Origin: Dehalococcoidia bacterium
Lineage (GTDB): Bacteria; Chloroflexota; Dehalococcoidia; UBA2979
NCBI GenBank assembly: GCA_003599735.1
Contig: QZJI01000025.1
Span: 1 to 34,668, forward strand
Direction of reading: 5' to 3'
DNA length: 34,668 nt
Part shown: positions 16,725 to 24,138 of the stretch, piece by piece
Position numbering within the stretch: position 1 is the stretch's first letter
Layout: every line of letters begins with the position of its first letter
Notes under the pieces: generated by a model
Told to the model about the DNA's origin: nothing
The model's input: only the letters and a program-made list of their open reading frames with translations
The model's database searches: none
Translations under genes and position numbers: made by a program

Positions 16725-17755
16725 GGACGCCCCCCCGCCGCTTCCGACGAGGCCCCAGCGACCGTGCGGTCTGTCCGTCCGAGATAGCGGAACCACTGGC
16801 GCGTCGCGGCGGCGATCGAGTCAGGCTCCCACACCGGAGCGTCTCGGAACTCCTCGATCTGTTCGAGGAGCAGGCCGACACCTTGATCTAACGACATCTC
16901 GGCCTGCCAGCCGAAATCCTCGCGGGCACGGGTGACGTCAGCGAAGGTGCAATCCGGTTCACCGGGGCGTCGCGGGATATGCACGGTAGGCCCACCGATA
17001 AGCGCGGCGATCCGGTTCACCGCGTACGTCCCGCCCGAGCCGATATTGTACACACGGCCCGTGATGGAGGATTCCGCGGCGAGCCGGAAGGCACGGGCCA
17101 CGTCCGTCACGTATGTGAAGTCGCGGGTCTGAGTGCCATCGCCAACAATCGTCAACGGCTTGACGTTCAGCCGTTGGGCGAGGAACACACCAAAGACGGC
17201 GCCGTACGTCCCGGTCGTCCGTGCCCGTGGTCCATATACATTAAATAGCCGCAACGAGAGTGCGGGAAGGCCGTAGCACTCCGCCCAGTGGAGCACGTAC
17301 TGCTCGCCCAGATACTTGGTGAGTGCGTAGGGGTACTGAGGCCGCGCCGGGGCGTCCTCCGGTGTCGGGTAGACATCAGGTATCCCGTAGCACGAAGAGG
17401 ACGCGGCATAGACAAACCGCCGCACTCCCGCGGCCCGGGCAGCCTCCAGCAACCGCACGGTGCCGTCGACGTTGGCCCGGTGGTAGTCGAGCGGACGTTC
17501 GATCGAGGGGACGATGTCCGTCAGCGCCGCAAGGTGGAATACCCAGTCCGCACCAGCCAGGAGGGGCGCGAGGGCTGCCTCGGTGATGTCGGCTTCGTGG
17601 AACTCGATCGGCGCCCCCGCGGATAGATCGGGAAGGTTCGACCGCCGTCCCGTCGAGAGGTTGTCGAGGACGACAACCTCGTGCCTGTGCGCGACCAGTT
17701 CGGCAACCAGGTGGCTACCGATGAAGCCAGCGCCTCCGGTGACGACGGCACGCAT
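16721..17755 (-). CDS. UDP-glucose/UDP-GlcNAc 4-epimerase-family protein
   Basis: This 344-residue extended SDR has GGAGFIG (7-13), an aspartate (D31) closing strand 2 for NAD, HLAALTDIVPSIERP (74-88), ASSSCYG (118-124) and catalytic Y143 and K147 (YALTK). SLRLFNVYGPRA further on is typical of GalE/WbpP-type epimerases. It probably interconverts C4 epimers of a UDP-sugar in the cytoplasm. It lies 6 bp after the GmhA-like gene and overlaps the kinase by 4 nt. The C-terminal 25 or so residues (serine-, alanine- and glycine-rich) extend beyond the usual fold. Confidence 0.87.
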   Translation of the reverse strand: MRAVVTGGAGFIGSHLVAELVAHRHEVVVLDNLSTGRRSNLPDLSAGAPIEFHEADITEAALAPLLAGADWVFHLAALTDIVPSIERPLDYHRANVDGTVRLLEAARAAGVRRFVYAASSSCYGIPDVYPTPEDAPARPQYPYALTKYLGEQYVLHWAECYGLPALSLRLFNVYGPRARTTGTYGAVFGVFLAQRLNVKPLTIVGDGTQTRDFTYVTDVARAFRLAAESSITGRVYNIGSGGTYAVNRIAALIGGPTVHIPRRPGEPDCTFADVTRAREDFGWQAEMSLDQGVGLLLEQIEEFRDAPVWEPDSIAAATRQWFRYLGRTDRTVAGASSEAAGGRP

Positions 17756-17761
17756 CGGCCG

Positions 17762-18352
17762 CTACCTGGCCGCTTGCCCCGCCGCGCTGGCGAGGGCGTC
17801 GCGCAACGCGAAGGTGATGAGGTGCATTGCGGCGCTATGGGCCGCCTCGACCACCCCATAGTGGTTCGACGGCACATGCAGCGATGCGTCAGCGAGCGCC
17901 TCAGCCTCGCCGCCGGCAAACCCGGTGAACGCGAAGGAGGCAATACCTAGCGCCCGTGCTTCATGGAGGGCCGCCACTACGTTCGGCGAGTTCCCGCTCC
18001 CCGTGATGACGACCAGGAGGTCGCCCGGGCGGGCGAGTGAGCGTAGCGGTTCCGCGAACACCCGGTCATACGCAGTGTCGTTTGCGAGAGCGGTCAGCAG
18101 GGCGGGGTTGTCACCGAGCGCAATCGCGCGGAGGGCACGGTTCCCGGCGGAGGCCGCGGTTTTCATCAGGTCGGTGGCGAAGTGGCTCGCGGCGCTCGCG
18201 CTTCCACCGTTGCCGCATACGTAGACAGTGCTGCCTCTCGCGTGAACCTGCATGAGGAAGTCGATGGCCTGTTCGAGACGTCCCAGGTCGAGGCCCTGGA
18301 CCGCGCCGACGTAGTCCACAAGCTGTTCCGCAAGGAGGTGGCGCTGGCTCAC
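17762..18352 (-). CDS. gmhA: Sedoheptulose-7-phosphate isomerase-like SIS protein
   Basis: This 196-residue single SIS-domain protein is the normal length for GmhA, which turns sedoheptulose 7-phosphate into D-glycero-D-manno-heptose 7-phosphate. It has CGNGGSASAASHFATDL (46-62) with H57, the phosphate loop TGSGNS (117-122), and H172 near the place of the catalytic histidine. D61 stands where E. coli GmhA has the catalytic glutamate E65, a conservative change that could alter activity. GTG 18352 is preceded by GGAGGG at three to four bases, and the long frame upstream lacks SIS features. It is the first gene of the long minus-strand locus, so the main promoter should lie between 18353 and about 18600. 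Confidence 0.83.
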   Translation of the reverse strand: MSQRHLLAEQLVDYVGAVQGLDLGRLEQAIDFLMQVHARGSTVYVCGNGGSASAASHFATDLMKTAASAGNRALRAIALGDNPALLTALANDTAYDRVFAEPLRSLARPGDLLVVITGSGNSPNVVAALHEARALGIASFAFTGFAGGEAEALADASLHVPSNHYGVVEAAHSAAMHLITFALRDALASAAGQAAR

Positions 18353-18938
18353 TGACCCTCCGCCGTGAACGGCATCCCGGCGAACGGAAGCGCCTGCTGG
18401 CCACGTCTCCTCGCCTCGATAACCGTAGACTACCACCGCCACATGGGACAGGCGCCGTGCCGCAAACGGGCGTCTGGGCTGGCATGTGAGACGGTCAGCA
18501 AAGCACACTCGCACCTACGACGTATCGAGTGATCGAGCGCCGCCTTCAGCCTCTTTGCGAGGTCGGCCTTCTCTGCATCAGTGAGGCGGGCTTCCGGTGG
18601 ACCAGGTGAATTGACGAGGCGGCGTCGAACCGTCGTGGGTCACTTCGGCCGTTTCGCGCGCGGCGTACGTCGCGGCCGACGCCGGCAGCCCACTCACGGC
18701 CTGCGCCAGCAAGGCGAGCAGCACGACGGCGAGACTCGCATGCCGGGGCAGCGTCCCCCAGCGGCACGCGCGGAGCGCCTCGGGCGTGGTGCGGAGCACT
18801 GGCCACCAGCGAGGTGCGGTCGCGACGACCACGACGAGGCAAAGCAACCGGGAGGCCCACCACGTACGTATCCCCAGGAGTCCCAGATTCACGATGCTGA
18901 CGACGGAACGCTGAAGGTGCCGCACTCGTTCCCACTAT
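18353..18938. other. Gap between the glycan locus and the lipoprotein gene
   Basis: No gene is certain here. The stretch just upstream of 18352 should hold the promoter of the minus-strand glycan locus, but I see no convincing -35/-10 pair. The only plausible coding piece is the small membrane ORF at 18578-18925. No tRNA, repeat or strong terminator hairpin was found. Confidence 0.5.
18578..18925 (-). CDS. Possible small membrane protein, unknown
   Basis: This 115-residue reading frame has two hydrophobic segments, roughly SRLLCLVVVVATAP (25-38) and HASLAVVLLALLAQAVSG (62-79), separated by a basic, tryptophan-containing loop, and it ends in a polar tail. Hydrophobic clustering of this kind is unusual for a shadow frame, which is why it is listed. 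Against it, the start is a GTG with only a weak GGGA upstream, and it lies 13 bp from the divergent lipoprotein start, leaving little room for two promoters. No family is recognised. Confidence 0.3.
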   Translation of the reverse strand: MRHLQRSVVSIVNLGLLGIRTWWASRLLCLVVVVATAPRWWPVLRTTPEALRACRWGTLPRHASLAVVLLALLAQAVSGLPASAATYAARETAEVTHDGSTPPRQFTWSTGSPPH

Positions 18939-19919
18939 GTGAACGGTCGAAAACACCCGGCGGGCATGGCGTGGTCGCGGCGGTGGGGCCTGGGCTTTGC
19001 GGCGCTGGGCTTTGCGACACTAGGGCTGTTGCTCGGCGCGTGCTTCGATGGCCCCTCCCTAGACATCGACGTTCCTGACACCGCGAGCGCGCCCTCATCG
19101 CCGATCGTGCTGGTGAGCACGACGAGCGACGTGACAGGCGATCCGACAGCCGGCCCGGCTGTCGGGCCGGCAGTCGGAGCATGGGTGCCGGCGGGGAGCC
19201 TCCCGCCCCGTGACGCCTCCCCAACCCCGGCCCCCACGCCCGAGCGCGGGGCGGAAGCGGTCATACAACCCGACGTCATCGTGACGCTGCGTCTCAGTGA
19301 ACGTGTGCGAGTCTCAGACACCGGGTGGACGGTTGGCTTCCGCGAGGTGGTCGAGGACAGCCGGTGCCCGACGGACGTGCGGTGCGTCTGGGCGGGGCAG
19401 GTCTCGGTGCGGCTGCTGGGTGAGCATGCGGACGGGCGTGTGGCCGCACTCACGCTCACGATGCCCGCGGGTGGCCCCGCCTCTGGCGTGCTGGGCGACC
19501 TGCGGGTCGATGCGCGAGGGATTGAGCCTGTGCGACGTGTGGAGGCGCCAGCGCCGGCGTCATACACACTCTCCCTCCGCGTCAGCGTTTCGCCGTCACC
19601 AGGTTCGACGGTGCTGTCCGGCGTCCGAGGCCGCGTGACCATCGGCCCGATGTGTCCGGTGATGCGCGTTGACCAGCCGTGCCCCGACCAGCCGTACCGG
19701 GCGCTCCTCATCGTGCATGACACCTCGGGTCGAGAGATCACGCGCATCGAGTCGTCGGAAGACGGCACGTATGCGCTCGTGCTGCCGCCTGGGTCGTACA
19801 TGATGTCGCCACAGTCGCCCTCGGCGTCACGTTTGCCGTGGGCCTCTCCCCAACCATTCGAGGTGCGACCTTCGGTGTGGACGGTGATGAACATCGAGTT
19901 CGATAGCGGAATTCGATGA
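18939..19919 (+). CDS. Putative lipoprotein of unknown function
   Basis: This 326-residue protein has a basic start, a hydrophobic core and the lipobox LLGAC, with the cysteine at residue 35 as the lipid attachment site. A long serine-, threonine- and proline-rich linker follows (about 45-105). The next domain contains the cysteine pair in SRCPTDVRCVWAG, a pattern I have seen in secreted bacterial proteins of unknown role. The last 110 or so residues contain RGRVTIGPMCPVM and a YALVLPPGSY strand like the beta-sandwich (carboxypeptidase-regulatory-like) domains. It is expected outside the cytoplasmic membrane. Start choice: GTG 18939 or ATG 18966; the latter also gives a good signal peptide. 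Function is unknown. Confidence 0.7.
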   Translation: MNGRKHPAGMAWSRRWGLGFAALGFATLGLLLGACFDGPSLDIDVPDTASAPSSPIVLVSTTSDVTGDPTAGPAVGPAVGAWVPAGSLPPRDASPTPAPTPERGAEAVIQPDVIVTLRLSERVRVSDTGWTVGFREVVEDSRCPTDVRCVWAGQVSVRLLGEHADGRVAALTLTMPAGGPASGVLGDLRVDARGIEPVRRVEAPAPASYTLSLRVSVSPSPGSTVLSGVRGRVTIGPMCPVMRVDQPCPDQPYRALLIVHDTSGREITRIESSEDGTYALVLPPGSYMMSPQSPSASRLPWASPQPFEVRPSVWTVMNIEFDSGIR

Positions 19920-19992
19920 TATTTGTAGTCGATTATGTGCGTGGGTAGATTCGCGAATGTGTTTCACCACCATAAAAAAAGATCACATGTTC

Positions 19993-20037
19993 TAATATTG
20001 CGCGGGGGGGTATTGCGCTGCCGTCCGGAAGACGGCA
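19993..20037 (+). promoter_or_regulatory. Candidate promoter and leader hairpin ahead of the riboswitch
   Basis: The 307-bp gap 19920-20226 begins A+T-rich. TAATAT at 19993-19998 is a good -10 candidate, but no clear -35 is seen at normal spacing. Transcription from here would include a perfect 7-bp hairpin (TGCCGTC 20019-20025, loop CGGAA, GACGGCA 20031-20037) just before the aptamer. No T-run follows, so it is not a typical terminator of the lipoprotein gene. Confidence 0.35.
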
Positions 20038-20062
20038 CGATCCTCGTTAACGTTTGAAGCAG

Positions 20063-20197
20063 ACGCCAAAACTCAAGGTGCATGGGCGCCATGAGTACGG
20101 GGGAACCAACAACTGGGGCGTAACGGTCGAAGCCGGATGGCCGGGGACGACAGTGCGGGACCTCCACCCGTAGCCCGTCAGCTCACCTCGTCGGCGT
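20063..20197 (+). ncRNA. Cyclic-di-AMP riboswitch aptamer (ydaO/yuaA type)
   Basis: The leader of the membrane glycosyltransferase matches the ydaO/yuaA consensus as I remember it. P1 is ACGCC (20063-20067) with GGCGT (20193-20197). ACTCA (20071-20075) pairs with TGAGT (20092-20096), enclosing a small GGTGC/GCGCC hairpin. Then come the conserved ACGGGGGAACC (20097-20107), TGGGGCGTAAC (20114-20124), a variable hairpin and the highly conserved CCCGTCAGCTCACCTCG (20174-20190) immediately before P1. The aptamer binds two c-di-AMP molecules in known examples and usually turns the downstream gene off. The output here is the GT2-cupin pair. Confidence 0.88.
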
Positions 20198-20202
20198 AAG
20201 GA

Positions 20203-20222
20203 GGAACCCAGGAGAGGGTTCC
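20203..20222 (+). promoter_or_regulatory. Shine-Dalgarno-bearing hairpin between riboswitch and start codon
   Basis: GGAACCC (20203-20209) pairs perfectly with GGGTTCC (20216-20222). The loop AGGAGA holds the likely ribosome binding site, 12 bases before the TTG start. It begins six bases after the aptamer and could be its expression platform, acting on translation. A second purine-rich run, AAGGAGGA (20198-20205), overlaps the left arm and the aptamer end. Confidence 0.5.
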
Positions 20223-20226
20223 GCCA

Positions 20227-22029
20227 TTGATCAGTATTCCAGCCCTGGGTGCGCCCGTGCGTGCCCGGCGCGATGAACCTCAGACTGCCACGCCACCCTT
20301 GGGCCCCGACTCTCCGCAATGGTGGCGGGTGAGTGATGCGATCCCGCTCACCATGTCGGTGGCGCTTGCCTCCTCGGTGTTCTGGGCGCCATGGACGCAG
20401 ACGACCGCCGCGATCCTCGCGGTCTCGCTCACCGTGTTCTTCATCTACTGGGTGATCCGCTCGTATGCGGTCGGCGTCGCCGTGTGGGTCGGCCTGCGAC
20501 GCATCCGCGAGTGGACCGCCACAGACTGGCACGGCAAGTACGAGGCATGGTCACGCTCGCGCACGGATGCGCCGGCATGGGACTGGCCGTGCCACCTTGT
20601 CATTGTGCCCAACTACAAGGAGCACGAGGAAGGCCTGGCACGCACCCTCCGATCACTGGCGACCCAGGCGAACGCGCGGCAGGTTGTCGTGGCGCTCGCC
20701 ATGGAGGCGCGTGAGGCCGAAGCCCCCGGCAAGGCGGAGCGGCTCATCGCGCAGTTCCAGGGCGCGTTCGCCGGTATCTACGCGACCTTCCACCCGGCTG
20801 GCCTCCCTGGGGAGCTCGCCGGTAAAGGTTCGAACGAAGCTTGGGCAGCTCGTGAGATGTACACACGTCTTATCGAGGATGGCGGCGGCGACCTCGGCCG
20901 GTACACGGTCACATCGTGCGACGCGGACGCGGTCTTCCACCCGCGGCACTTCGTGGCCCTCAACTACCGGTTCCTCACAGCGGCGGACCGCTACCGGACA
21001 TTCTGGCAGCCGACGATCTTCAACTCGAACAACATCTGGGATATCCCCGCGCCGCTGCGGATCCCGGACGGGCTCTCCGGCATCAACCGCACCGCGAACC
21101 TGGTGCTCCCGTTCGCGGTGAAGTTCCCGACCTCCTGCTATTCCCTGTCGTGGTCGATGCTGCATGAGATTGACTACTGGGACGAAGAGGTCATTCCCGA
21201 GGACTGGCACGTCTATCTGAAGGCGTGCTTCACACTGGGCGACCGCGTGAACGTCGACCCGATCTACATCCCGCTCGGCAACGACTGCGTCCTGGCGCCG
21301 GGCGGGACATGGGCGACGCTGAAGGCGCACTACGAACAGTCGAAGCGTCACGCCTGGGGCGCGAGCGACATCACCTACGCCTGGAACGCGACCTTCCGCC
21401 GCGGGCCGCTGTCGGTCGGGCGGCGGCTGCTGTTGGCCCTGGCGCTCACGAAGACGCATGTCTTCTGGGTCGCGCAGTGGTACATCGTCACTCTCGGCAT
21501 CCTCGTCCCGGCAAAGATGTCAGGCACGTTCGGTGCGTCGATGCCGCTGTGGTGGACACACAAGGCGTTCAAGGTCCCTGGGCCCGGCTGGCACCCTGAG
21601 AATGTGGTCCACGTCGACAAGTGGCTCGCCTTCGACAAATCTGGTGTGGTCGAGCCCAACATGTGGCTGAATTTCAACGGACTATTGATCGCGATCTGCC
21701 TGCTGCCGCTGATCGCGCTGATCGTTTTCGAGACCCGCACCCGCCCGCCAAAACCGGACTGGGTGACGGGATGGGGCCTGCTGCGCCAATACGTGATGTG
21801 GCCGGCGATGGGTGTGATTACGTTTTTCTGGGCCAGCATGCCCGCCCTGCACGCCCAGTGGCGTCTCGCTGCCGGGAAGGGCCTGATCTACAAAGTGGCC
21901 GAGAAAGGCACCCGCCAGATGGTGGCCGCCGCGGAGGCCGCGCATCACTTGGCGACTGCGTCGCATGAAAACGTTCACGTCCGGCATCTTGAACCTGCCG
22001 AGGCAATGGTGGTGGAGGCTCGCTCATGA
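20227..22029 (+). CDS. Large membrane-bound family 2 glycosyltransferase
   Basis: This 600-residue protein has a processive-type GT2 layout. Two N-terminal membrane segments (about 40-90) precede a cytoplasmic GT-A domain with NYKEHEEGL (129-137), CDAD (231-234, the metal site), catalytic-base-like ED (325-326) and Q371, R374, W377 in a QxxRxxW motif resembling QxxRW. About four more membrane segments follow (400-430, 485-502, 518-540). This resembles cellulose- or hyaluronan-synthase relatives and bacterial membrane GT2 proteins of unknown product. The start is a TTG at 20227, 30 bp after the c-di-AMP aptamer and under its likely control. It overlaps the cupin gene by 4 nt. The product is probably an envelope glycan or glycolipid; donor unknown. 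Confidence 0.85.
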   Translation: MISIPALGAPVRARRDEPQTATPPLGPDSPQWWRVSDAIPLTMSVALASSVFWAPWTQTTAAILAVSLTVFFIYWVIRSYAVGVAVWVGLRRIREWTATDWHGKYEAWSRSRTDAPAWDWPCHLVIVPNYKEHEEGLARTLRSLATQANARQVVVALAMEAREAEAPGKAERLIAQFQGAFAGIYATFHPAGLPGELAGKGSNEAWAAREMYTRLIEDGGGDLGRYTVTSCDADAVFHPRHFVALNYRFLTAADRYRTFWQPTIFNSNNIWDIPAPLRIPDGLSGINRTANLVLPFAVKFPTSCYSLSWSMLHEIDYWDEEVIPEDWHVYLKACFTLGDRVNVDPIYIPLGNDCVLAPGGTWATLKAHYEQSKRHAWGASDITYAWNATFRRGPLSVGRRLLLALALTKTHVFWVAQWYIVTLGILVPAKMSGTFGASMPLWWTHKAFKVPGPGWHPENVVHVDKWLAFDKSGVVEPNMWLNFNGLLIAICLLPLIALIVFETRTRPPKPDWVTGWGLLRQYVMWPAMGVITFFWASMPALHAQWRLAAGKGLIYKVAEKGTRQMVAAAEAAHHLATASHENVHVRHLEPAEAMVVEARS

Positions 22030-22340
22030 CGACCCTGACGCAGCTGGGGTGGCGCACGATGGCGGACGACCATCGCTACCTGATCCGCGACATGGCGCTC
22101 GGTGACACCACCATCTCGGAGACGGTCCTGCACCCCGCGCAGAGCACGAGGGGGCACTCCCACCCGTGGCCAGAGGTCTACCTCTGCAACTCGGGTGCGG
22201 GCATGTTGTACCTGGACCACGATGCTGGCCACCCGCTGGTGCCGGGCTCGCGGTACATCATCCCTGGTGGTGTCCACCACCGCGTGTCAACCGTGACTGG
22301 CGTCACGTTCACTTGCGTCTTCGAAGGACCGCGCCGCTAG
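22026..22340 (+). CDS. Small single-domain cupin
   Basis: This 104-residue protein has a full cupin core. The metal ligands are H44, H46 and E50 in GHSHPWPE, and H84 or H85 in GGVHHR, with PGSRYIIPGG (73-82) leading into motif 2. It could be a sugar-phosphate isomerase/epimerase or a small metal-bound sensor; the sequence does not decide. Its ATG overlaps the glycosyltransferase stop (ATGA), so both share the c-di-AMP riboswitch, and a sugar-related activity supporting the glycosyltransferase is likely. A strong hairpin follows 25 bp after its stop. Confidence 0.82.
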   Translation: MTTLTQLGWRTMADDHRYLIRDMALGDTTISETVLHPAQSTRGHSHPWPEVYLCNSGAGMLYLDHDAGHPLVPGSRYIIPGGVHHRVSTVTGVTFTCVFEGPRR

Positions 22341-22365
22341 CTACCTGATCCAATCGCGCTCGGCC

Positions 22366-22390
22366 GAGGCCCGCCCATGAGGCGGGCCTC
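22366..22390 (+). terminator. Terminator-like hairpin after the GT2-cupin pair
   Basis: A perfect 10-bp stem, GAGGCCCGCC with GGCGGGCCTC, encloses the loop CATGA, 25 bp after the cupin stop. Only a short pyrimidine run (CTC) and no T-run follows, so termination may be weak or of the hairpin-only kind common in G+C-rich bacteria. Confidence 0.65.
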
Positions 22391-22526
22391 CTCATGTACG
22401 CGCACCTGTGCGCACGCCCCATAGGCGGCCAAGAAAATTTGCGGCGGCAGGGTGTGGTTGACTCTTCACCATGTGGGCTTCACCCGTTATCCTTCCGCCT
22501 AAGCGGGTGGGGTCGGAGTCCGGACT

Positions 22527-24110
22527 GTGGACCTCACTATGCTGCGCCCTCGGTCGATACCTCGCCGTGCGCGCACTTCGATGAGGCATGCTGCCGTGGC
22601 TTCCCTCATCTCCCTCTTGATGGGCTTCATGGGCCTCAGCTTCCCGATCCTGACCACCTTCGCTGAGGGGCCAGACATCGTCCGCGAGCAGAGTGCGTTG
22701 ATCGCCGCGGGCCGCGACCCGCTGCCCGCCGGTTCTATCGCCGTCGTCCGCGCGGACGGCGACTGCCTGCGCGTGCGCTCTGAGGCGAACCTGACAAGCA
22801 CACCGCTCGCTTGCGTCCCCACTGGCAGCACCGCGACCATCCTGCCGGCGACGCGCGACGCCGATGGCTACCGTTGGCAACTCGTCAGCGCGAGCGGGTT
22901 CACCGGCTGGGTTGCCGATGTCTATCTCGCCCTGTCCAGCGGCACGACATCACCATCGAGTGGCGGCGCATCCGGTCCATCCGCCGTCTCGTCATCAGCG
23001 GGGGCCGCGGCCTGCGTCAACAGCATTGCTTCCGTGAAGCCGGGACTGAATACATCGCTATCGCCGGTGGGCCTGAACCTCGTGCTCTGGGGCGGCGGCA
23101 CGATGAATGCGCTGGCGACGGCGACCGAGGCCCAGGGCTGCAGGATCACGGCGATCTACGCGAACCGTCCGGGCGGTGGATCGCTCGTCTCGTACTTGGT
23201 GGGGGTACCGGATTTCGTGAACGCGGAATGGCAGTCCGTGTTTGCCGGCGGACGGATCCCGGCGGGGACGGCGCTCATGTTGATCTGCGGTGCCACGGGG
23301 ACGCAGGCCGTAGTCTCCGTCCCGACACCGGCATCGGCCGTGCCCGCCCCACGTAAGATCGGCCTGAAACCCGCTCCATTGGTAAGTGCGGCGGCCATCG
23401 CCATCATTGACGGCGACTCAGGCGCGCTGCTGTACGACAAGAACGCGACCACCCCACGGCCGCCGGCCAGCCTGACAAAGATCGCGACAGCAATCCTCGC
23501 GGTCGAAGGGACGGAGCTGTCCTCCGGCGTCACCGTGGACGTGGACGGCCCGCGGATGGCGGCGCGGGACGGCAGCAGCGTCATGGGCCTGCGCCCCGGC
23601 GACTGCTATAGCATGGCCGACCTGCTCTATGGCCTCATGCTCCCCTCCGGCAACGACGCTGCGATCGCGATCGCGAAGTACGAGGCGGGGAGCGAGGCGG
23701 CGTTCGTCAAGCAAATGAACACGCTGGTGCGGCGGATGGGCCTGACCGGCACTATGTTCACCGACCCGCACGGTCTTGGTTCACCGCAGCACCGGAGCAC
23801 CGCCTACGACCTGGCAATGATGGCGCGGTACGGGATGACACTGCCGCAGTTCCGCGAAGTGGTGGGCGCACCATTGCGGACGACCAGTGGCTCGCGCAGC
23901 ATTCCGCTGTACAACACGAACGCCCTGCTCCGGCGCTACCCAGGCGTCGACGGCGTGAAGACGGGGTTCACCGAAGAGGCGGGCCGCACGATCGTGGTGT
24001 CTGCGGTCAGGAATGGCCACCGCGTCTTCGTCGCCCTGTTGAATGACCAGAACCGCGATGATAGTGCGGTGTCTCTCCTCGACTGGGTATTCCAAAACCA
24101 CCAGTGGTAG
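22527..24110 (+). CDS. Secreted D-alanyl-D-alanine carboxypeptidase (peptidase S11) with SH3 domain
   Basis: This 527-residue protein starts with a basic stretch and a hydrophobic signal segment (about 22-45). An SH3b-like domain follows (about 68-135: CLRVRSEAN, GWVADVYLA), then a serine/glycine linker, a domain of unknown type (about 163-255), and the S11 penicillin-binding catalytic domain (about 285-527). Catalytic motifs are complete: SLTK (S315, K318), SGN (374-376) and KTG (478-480). It trims the terminal D-Ala from peptidoglycan stems outside the membrane. GTG 22527 has GGAG at eight bases; ATG 22539 is an alternative. No C-terminal membrane anchor is visible, so the SH3 domain may hold it at the wall. 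Confidence 0.9.
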   Translation: MDLTMLRPRSIPRRARTSMRHAAVASLISLLMGFMGLSFPILTTFAEGPDIVREQSALIAAGRDPLPAGSIAVVRADGDCLRVRSEANLTSTPLACVPTGSTATILPATRDADGYRWQLVSASGFTGWVADVYLALSSGTTSPSSGGASGPSAVSSSAGAAACVNSIASVKPGLNTSLSPVGLNLVLWGGGTMNALATATEAQGCRITAIYANRPGGGSLVSYLVGVPDFVNAEWQSVFAGGRIPAGTALMLICGATGTQAVVSVPTPASAVPAPRKIGLKPAPLVSAAAIAIIDGDSGALLYDKNATTPRPPASLTKIATAILAVEGTELSSGVTVDVDGPRMAARDGSSVMGLRPGDCYSMADLLYGLMLPSGNDAAIAIAKYEAGSEAAFVKQMNTLVRRMGLTGTMFTDPHGLGSPQHRSTAYDLAMMARYGMTLPQFREVVGAPLRTTSGSRSIPLYNTNALLRRYPGVDGVKTGFTEEAGRTIVVSAVRNGHRVFVALLNDQNRDDSAVSLLDWVFQNHQW

Positions 24111-24138
24111 GCGGGCGCGTCGCTCTCACGCCCCAACG

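Noticed and set aside
20019-20037. 7-bp hairpin after the lipoprotein gene as its terminator
   Set aside because: It is 100 bp from the stop, has no T-run, and fits better as part of the riboswitch leader.
24113-24133. GGGCG/CGCCC hairpin between the carboxypeptidase and receptor genes
   Set aside because: Only 5 bp with an 11-base loop and no T-run; too weak to call a terminator.
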